NCBI GenBank assembly: GCA_900768785.1 | Contig: CAAGEG010000146.1 | Span: forward strand, 1 to 13,844 | From: an uncultured Prevotella sp. | GTDB lineage: Bacteria; Bacteroidota; Bacteroidia; Bacteroidales; Bacteroidaceae | Direction: 5' to 3' | Length of the DNA stretch: 13,844 nucleotides | Part shown: piece by piece, positions 10,201-13,844 of the stretch | How the letters are laid out: the number at the start of each line of letters is the position of its first letter | Numbering within the stretch: position 1 is the first letter of the stretch | Program-made: the position numbers and the translations under genes | Notes under the pieces: generated by a model | The model's input: the letters and a program-made list of their open reading frames with translations, nothing else | What the model was told of the DNA's origin: nothing | The model's database searches: none

Positions 10201-11113
10201 TAACCGCTGGCTTGAGCCTGTTCTTGTTGCCGACGGCGTGTTTAAAACAGGGAGTGAAGAGGCTAAACTTGCAGGTCTTTCCGGCATAGACAGCACAACA
10301 ACAGCAGCTGATAAAGGTCCTGTTTTGGATAAAAAGATAAGCAAAAACATTTCCGCTTACCAACGTAAGGCTTGTTGGAACCCCGTTATCTATCAGGCTC
10401 CCAATGGAGAATTACAACTTTACTTCAAGATAGGCAGTAATGTGGCTGATTGGACAGGCTGGATTATACGCTCCAAAGACGGAGGAAAGACATGGAGTAG
10501 CCGTGAGCCACTACAGAAAGACTATCTCGGACCGGTCAAAAACAAGCCTCTGTTGAACAAAGGACGCCTCATAGCACCTACAAGTATTGAAAAAGGCGGT
10601 TGGAGACTCTATTTTGAATACTCTGATGACATGGGCAAGACATGGAAACGTAGCGATTTTGTTGATGCCGACAAGGGTGTTTTGGCTATACAGCCTGCTA
10701 TAATGATACTTAATGACGGGCGTCTGGCTGCTGTAGCACGCACACGCAGCGAGCATGTTGGTATTACTTATAGTGCCGACAATGGCGAAACATGGTCTAA
10801 ACTCAAGCTTATCGACACCCCAAACAACAATAGCGGTCTTGATGCCGTTACACTTAAAGACGGCAGACATGTTATGATTTGCAACGACAAGCCTATTCCA
10901 CACGGCATTAAAAACGGTAAAGGAGTGAGAACTCCGCTGTCTTTGCTCATTTCTGACGACGGCGAGAATTGGAAACATTGGATTACTCTTGAAGACTCGC
11001 CTATCAGCCAGTATTCTTATCCTTCTATTATTCAGACATCCGACGGCAATATTCACTGTATATATACTTGGCGCAGACAAAGAATTAAGCACGTGGAAAT
11101 AAAAATTAATTAA
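7280..11113 (+). CDS. GH78 alpha-L-rhamnosidase fused to C-terminal sialidase-like (GH33/BNR) domain
   Basis: This is a 1277-residue two-enzyme fusion. After a signal peptide (MIKKIFFIVLTLAICIPIAAA) come the usual GH78 parts: an Fn3-like domain (~35-155), Bac_rhamnosid_N (~170-245, 'ISGLGMYEAFINGKRVG'), a concanavalin-like domain (~355-465, 'DFGQNTAGW'), the six-hairpin barrel (~470-820) and a C-terminal beta-domain (~825-910). The GH78 acid is Glu505 in 'DCPQRDER', with Asp499 and Asp512 spaced as in Streptomyces SaRha78A. The base is Glu796 in 'TIWELW'. Residues ~915-1277 form a BNR/PF13088 propeller with four Asp boxes: S1065, S1115 and S1165 (each 50 residues apart) and a shorter one at S1225. 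Its first strand reads 'ECHSATITEA' where sialidases have the (F/Y)RIP arginine, so N-acetylneuraminate is a doubtful substrate. I infer joint attack on Rha-Kdo (RG-II chain C). Its start overlaps the apiosidase stop by 4 bases. Confidence 0.9.
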   Translation: MIKKIFFIVLTLAICIPIAAAKKKTAKKAVFPVSVTELKTERMVNPMSIDTPTPRLGWIITSQKNDVLQTSCRIIVASTEEKAQALDGDLWDTTINGSKSQWISYAGKTLKSNTRCYWRVKVNTTQGSSDWSDIATWNVGLLTESDWSGQWVGLDKAMAWDIEDVHSQLSSRYLRSEFKLDKEIKRATLYISGLGMYEAFINGKRVGNQVLAPAPTDYRRTVLYNAFDVTSLLAENNAIGVTLGNGRYYTMQQKKKPYKIANFGYPKLRLNLIIEFADGKKKVISSDSKWKLNPDGAIRSNNEYDGEIYDARKEFDGWTLPGFNDKAWLPAERVAIPYGTLRGAMSPDMKVVKTLKPVSINRRGNSIILDFGQNTAGWLKTRIGNIAAGDTVTIRYAEKLDSAGCLYRVNFRNALSTDYYIANGKEQGRWWSPAFSYHGFRYAEITGLKDIGTEDVIAEVISDEMEQTGTFHSSDETLNKIFNNAVWGILSNYKGMPVDCPQRDERQPWLGDRTRGCFGEAFIFDNNKLYAKWARDICEAQREDGCIPDVAPAYWNYYSDNITWPAALPFSMEMMLNQYGDEQPIYQYYPAVKRWLRHMKDRYANNGLMPRDKYGDWCVPPEDIKMIHSQDAKRKTDGTLIATAYYYRLNKLMQRFALMQGLDADAKDFEQEAANVKKAFNNAFLHINKGTAEVTDHLLYPDSTFYGNNTVTANLLPYAFGMIDDNYVRDEVQKNIIKNIITDNKGHISCGVIGVQWLMHGLTDMGRGDIAWLLATNKKYPSWGYMAEKGATTIWELWNGDTASPKMNSGNHVMLLGDLISWIYEDLGGIKADEAIPGYKHIILKPDFSVDEIDDINTSYKSIYGMITSRWTKAQGKLAWHVEIPANTTATLYMPNGSTRNIGSGTYDFYETLPVGNEAIVCNEFLYTNTSFPECHSATITEARNGDLIATYFGGTKERNPDVCIWTSRKPKGSNRWLEPVLVADGVFKTGSEEAKLAGLSGIDSTTTAADKGPVLDKKISKNISAYQRKACWNPVIYQAPNGELQLYFKIGSNVADWTGWIIRSKDGGKTWSSREPLQKDYLGPVKNKPLLNKGRLIAPTSIEKGGWRLYFEYSDDMGKTWKRSDFVDADKGVLAIQPAIMILNDGRLAAVARTRSEHVGITYSADNGETWSKLKLIDTPNNNSGLDAVTLKDGRHVMICNDKPIPHGIKNGKGVRTPLSLLISDDGENWKHWITLEDSPISQYSYPSIIQTSDGNIHCIYTWRRQRIKHVEIKIN

Positions 11114-11115
11114 TC

Positions 11116-13737
11116 ATGAATATCATCAATAAACTTTCGCTGGTCTTATTTTGCCTTACAACATTATCAACAAGGGCGTTTTGTGCTAATGTTGATGTTG
11201 AAAATGATGTTAAGGATATGCCTTCGGTAGCCGGATTCTTCCCTGTTGCCAATTCAGGACGCGTGGTCTATAACTTCAATCAAGGTTGGAGATATCATCT
11301 CGGAGATATTGTAGGAGCCGGCGAAACTGCTTTTGACGACAGCCAATGGCAAGTGGTTAATGTGCCGCATACTGCTCGACTTGAACCTTCAGAGGCAAGT
11401 GGCGGACGCAACTATCAAGGTATTGTGTGGTATCGCAAGCACTTTATAGTTCCCAAAGACTTGCAGGGCAAAGATATAACACTGCATTTTGAGGCTATCA
11501 TGGGCAAACAGGATATCTATGTCAATGGTATCAAAGTGAAAGAACATCTTGGCGGCTATCTGCCCATTAGTGTTAACCTCAGCAAACAGGGCATTAAGGC
11601 AGGCGAACAATGTGTAATTGCAGTAAAGGCAGACAATAGTGATGACAAGACTTATCCTCCCGGCAAGAAACAAGCAGCTCTTGACTTCTGCTATCATGGC
11701 GGAATGTATCGTGATGTTTGGCTCATCGGCAAATCAAAAGTTGCTATTACTGATGCTTTAGAGGCAGGAAGAGTGGCAGGCGGTGGCGTCTTTGTTCACT
11801 ATGGAGAAATAACAGACAAGGCGTCTGAGGTATTTATCAACGTTGAAATTGGCAATAACCAACAGACAAAAGTGTCTCCTACCGTTGTCGTAAAGATAAA
11901 AGATAAAGCGGGAAAAACCATTGCCAACATAAAGAAAAAAATAGCTATCGCTCCCGAAAGTCAAACTTCGGCTTATCTCTCTACTACAATAAAGAATGCT
12001 AATTTGTGGTCTCCCGACTCTCCTTATTTATATAATGTGGAGATAAGTGTCATAGATAAAGGCAAGACAACCGATGCCGGCATGGTGCGCATGGGTATTC
12101 GCAAAGCCGAATTTTGCGGGAAAGAGGGCTTTTGGCTAAACAACAAGCCTTACAGACAACTTGTTGGCGGCAATCGTCATCAAGACTTTGCTTATGTAGG
12201 CAACGCTTTACCCAACAGCCAACAATGGCGTGATGCCAAACGTCTGCGTGATGCCGGAATGACAATCATACGTTGTGCCCACTACCCTATGGATCCTGCG
12301 TTTATGGATGCCTGCGATGAACTCGGACTTTTTGTTATTGTGCCTACACCGGGCTGGCAGTATTGGAACAAAGACCCACGCTTTGGAGAAATGGTTCACG
12401 ACAACACACGAAACATAATACGTCGCGACCGCAACCATCCTTGCGTTCTCATGTGGGAACCTATACTCAACGAGACTCGTTACCCCGAAGAGTTCGCCCT
12501 CAAAGCTCTTGCCATAACACAAGAAGAGTTCCCTTATCCGGGACGTCCGGCGGCTGTTGCCGATGTGCAATCGGCAGGTGTGAGAGACAACTATGATGTT
12601 GTTTATGACTGGGCAGACAATATTGGCAAAGGCAACTGGCCTGATGATAAATGTGTTTTCACACGCGAGTTTGGCGAAATGGTTGACGACTGGTATGCAC
12701 ACAACAATATTAACCGTGCATCACGCTCATGGGGAGAAAAGCCACAACTGATGCAGGCTCTCGCTTTATGCGATACTTATGGCGAAATGTTTCATGGCAG
12801 ACGTCAGTTTATAGGTGGTTGTCAATGGCATCCTTTTGATCACCAACGCGGATATCACCCCGATACTTATTATGGTGGCATATATGATGCTTTCAGACAG
12901 AAAAAATACGCATTTGAAATGTTCCGTTCGCAAGACACCACAGCAGAACCTATGGTGTTTATTGCTAACGAAATGACACAGTTCTCTGACAACGATGTTG
13001 TCGTATTCTCAAACTGCGATAGCGTAAGACTCACCATGTTTGAAGGAGACAAGGTGCTCACCCTGCCTGTCGTACACAATGCCGACGACAAACCATGTGC
13101 TCCTGTGGTGTTCAAAGACTTCTGGAACTTCTGGAAAGCGCGCGAATACAGCTACCGCCAACGCAACTGGCAACGTGTGTCCTTGCTTGCCGAAGGCATA
13201 AAAGACGGTAAAGTGGTGGCAACAGAGAAGAAAATGCCATCAAGACGCTCAACAAAAATAAGACTATATGCCGACAAACTTGGTAAAGATCTTATTGCCG
13301 ATGGTAGCGATTTTATTGTTGTAGTAGCTGAAATTACCGATGATAACGGCAACGTAAAACGTCTTGCAAAAGACAATATATTGTTTACGGTAGAAGGAGA
13401 AGGACGTATTATTGGCGACGGCGACAATATCATGGCTAATCCGCGCATTGTTGAGTGGGGAAGTGCACCTGTATTAATACAGTCAACAGACACTCCGGGC
13501 AAGATTACCATAACGGCACGCTCGGCTTATAGCGGCACTTATGCTCCGGCAGAAGCCACGCTCACCATAGAGAGCAAGGCACCCGCCCTACCCTCATGCT
13601 TTACAGACCGACCGGCAAAAAACAAGAATGTGACAAGAAACAACAATGTTGGCAATCAACAAACCATGAGTGAAGAAGAACGCCAACGCACTCTTGAAGA
13701 AGTAAACAAACAACAAGCCGAGTTCGGAGTTCAATAA
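11116..13737 (+). CDS. GH2 glycoside hydrolase with Glyco_hydro2_C5-like domain and charged tail
   Basis: This 873-residue protein has a signal peptide (MNIINKLSLVLFCLTTLSTRAFC, cleavage near A/C-23). The sugar-binding jelly roll follows (~48-205, 'WYRKHFIVP', 'YHGGMYRDVWL'), then an Ig-like domain (~206-330) and the GH2 TIM barrel (~335-610, 'GGNRHQDFAYVGNA'). The acid/base is Glu453 in 'WEPILNETR' and the nucleophile Glu518 in 'TREFGEM'. Residues ~615-818 are beta-rich and end in a PF18565-like segment ('FTVEGEGRIIGDGD'). The last ~54 residues are Asn/Gln-rich and charged. The NxK motif of beta-glucuronidases is not seen near 'HPDTYYGGIYDAFRQKK', so that activity is unlikely. Beta-galactosidase or alpha-L-arabinopyranosidase are possible; RG-II PULs carry several GH2 enzymes for different linkages, and I cannot assign one. 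It starts 2 bases after the previous stop and is the last gene of the run. Confidence 0.9.
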   Translation: MNIINKLSLVLFCLTTLSTRAFCANVDVENDVKDMPSVAGFFPVANSGRVVYNFNQGWRYHLGDIVGAGETAFDDSQWQVVNVPHTARLEPSEASGGRNYQGIVWYRKHFIVPKDLQGKDITLHFEAIMGKQDIYVNGIKVKEHLGGYLPISVNLSKQGIKAGEQCVIAVKADNSDDKTYPPGKKQAALDFCYHGGMYRDVWLIGKSKVAITDALEAGRVAGGGVFVHYGEITDKASEVFINVEIGNNQQTKVSPTVVVKIKDKAGKTIANIKKKIAIAPESQTSAYLSTTIKNANLWSPDSPYLYNVEISVIDKGKTTDAGMVRMGIRKAEFCGKEGFWLNNKPYRQLVGGNRHQDFAYVGNALPNSQQWRDAKRLRDAGMTIIRCAHYPMDPAFMDACDELGLFVIVPTPGWQYWNKDPRFGEMVHDNTRNIIRRDRNHPCVLMWEPILNETRYPEEFALKALAITQEEFPYPGRPAAVADVQSAGVRDNYDVVYDWADNIGKGNWPDDKCVFTREFGEMVDDWYAHNNINRASRSWGEKPQLMQALALCDTYGEMFHGRRQFIGGCQWHPFDHQRGYHPDTYYGGIYDAFRQKKYAFEMFRSQDTTAEPMVFIANEMTQFSDNDVVVFSNCDSVRLTMFEGDKVLTLPVVHNADDKPCAPVVFKDFWNFWKAREYSYRQRNWQRVSLLAEGIKDGKVVATEKKMPSRRSTKIRLYADKLGKDLIADGSDFIVVVAEITDDNGNVKRLAKDNILFTVEGEGRIIGDGDNIMANPRIVEWGSAPVLIQSTDTPGKITITARSAYSGTYAPAEATLTIESKAPALPSCFTDRPAKNKNVTRNNNVGNQQTMSEEERQRTLEEVNKQQAEFGVQ

Positions 13738-13750
13738 TACTGAACAAGGA

Positions 13751-13790
13751 CTTGATAAATTAAATAATGTTAATTATCTTTGCTACTATG
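13751..13790 (+). promoter_or_regulatory. Possible Bacteroidota promoter for a downstream gene
   Basis: TATCTTTG at 13775-13782 matches the Bacteroidota -7 consensus TAnnTTTG exactly. A CTTG at 13751-13754, 20 bases upstream, could be the weak -33 element (TTTG/TTG). Transcription would start near 13790 and read out of the window. The box lies inside the left arm of the terminator hairpin, so it may be only part of that structure. No gene is visible in the ~55 bases left. Confidence 0.35.
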
Positions 13791-13820
13791 AGTACAAAGA
13801 TAATTAACATTCGTTTTTTT
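13766..13820 (+). terminator. Rho-independent terminator after the GH2 gene
   Basis: A perfect 17-bp inverted repeat (arms 13766-13782 and 13795-13811) is separated by a 12-base loop and followed after two bases by seven Ts (13814-13820). Inside the loop, TAC/GTA can add three more pairs beyond a one-base bulge at 13783. It begins 28 bases after the GH2 stop, and no comparable hairpin was noticed between the six genes, so it most likely ends a polycistronic transcript. The stem is very AT-rich, which weakens it, but its length and the T run support the call. Confidence 0.75.
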
Positions 13821-13844
13821 ATAAAATAATTGTATTTTTACACA

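Noticed and set aside
9101..11092. Long minus-strand ORFs inside the GH78 fusion gene (152 and 193 codons) and a similar one of 164 codons at 12208-12702 in the GH2 gene
   Set aside because: They lie fully antisense to genes with clear domain and active-site conservation, have no recognisable domain, and have odd composition rich in Cys, His and Val as expected from the reverse frame.
10020..11110. Host mucin sialidase function for the C-terminal propeller
   Set aside because: The RIP arginine is missing and every neighbour points to pectin, so Neu5Ac release is not the best reading.
13823..13839. Short inverted repeat (AAAATA/TATTTT) after the terminator
   Set aside because: Six AT-only pairs near the window edge are expected by chance and would not form a stable hairpin.

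Overview
The window looks like an internal piece of a pectin-degrading polysaccharide utilisation locus (PUL) from a Bacteroidota genome, most likely a Prevotella- or Bacteroides-type gut organism. The reasons are a run of secreted CAZymes, moderately AT-rich DNA, start codons without clear Shine-Dalgarno sequences, and a Bacteroidota-type -7 promoter box (TAnnTTTG) just after the last gene. Taxonomy below phylum is inference. No RNA genes, mobile elements or CRISPR arrays were seen.

Layout: six genes, all on the + strand and almost without gaps, followed by one strong terminator. (1) 1-1973 is the 3' part of a gene for a LamG-like beta-sandwich plus an (alpha/alpha)6 glycosidase, best matched to GH142 (beta-L-arabinofuranosidase). 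(2) 1992-3275 is a secreted alpha/beta-hydrolase esterase with an STN-like N-terminal domain, probably related to the RG-II pectin methylesterase BT1017 (CE19). (3) 3355-5838 is a GH95 alpha-L-galactosidase/fucosidase. (4) 5853-7283 is a GH140 apiosidase (DUF4038 plus PF12904). (5) 7280-11113 is a 1277-residue fusion of a GH78 alpha-L-rhamnosidase with a C-terminal sialidase-like (GH33/BNR) propeller. (6) 11116-13737 is a GH2 enzyme with a Glyco_hydro2_C5-like domain and an odd charged C-terminal tail. A hairpin terminator lies at 13766-13820.

Working together: this set matches the chemistry of rhamnogalacturonan II (RG-II). Apiose and L-galactose are rare outside RG-II. GH140 would cut the apiose link that joins side chains to the galacturonan backbone. 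GH95 would remove terminal L-Gal from chain A. The GH78-sialidase-like fusion could take apart chain C (L-Rha-Kdo). The GH142-like gene, probably preceded outside the window by a GH143-type propeller, would serve chain D (L-Araf-Dha). The esterase would remove backbone methyl esters, and GH2 would trim another residue. Genes 2-6 start with signal peptides and none has a convincing lipobox, so a periplasmic site is likely, as for final side-chain breakdown in Bacteroidota. The window holds no SusC/SusD pair, no regulator and no pectate lyase; these must lie elsewhere.

RG-II breakdown is already described in Bacteroides thetaiotaomicron, so the system as a whole is not new. The parts most worth a look are the GH78/sialidase-like fusion lacking the usual RIP arginine, the STN domain on an esterase, the Thr at the GH95 specificity position, and the terminator that carries the promoter -7 box in both arms.
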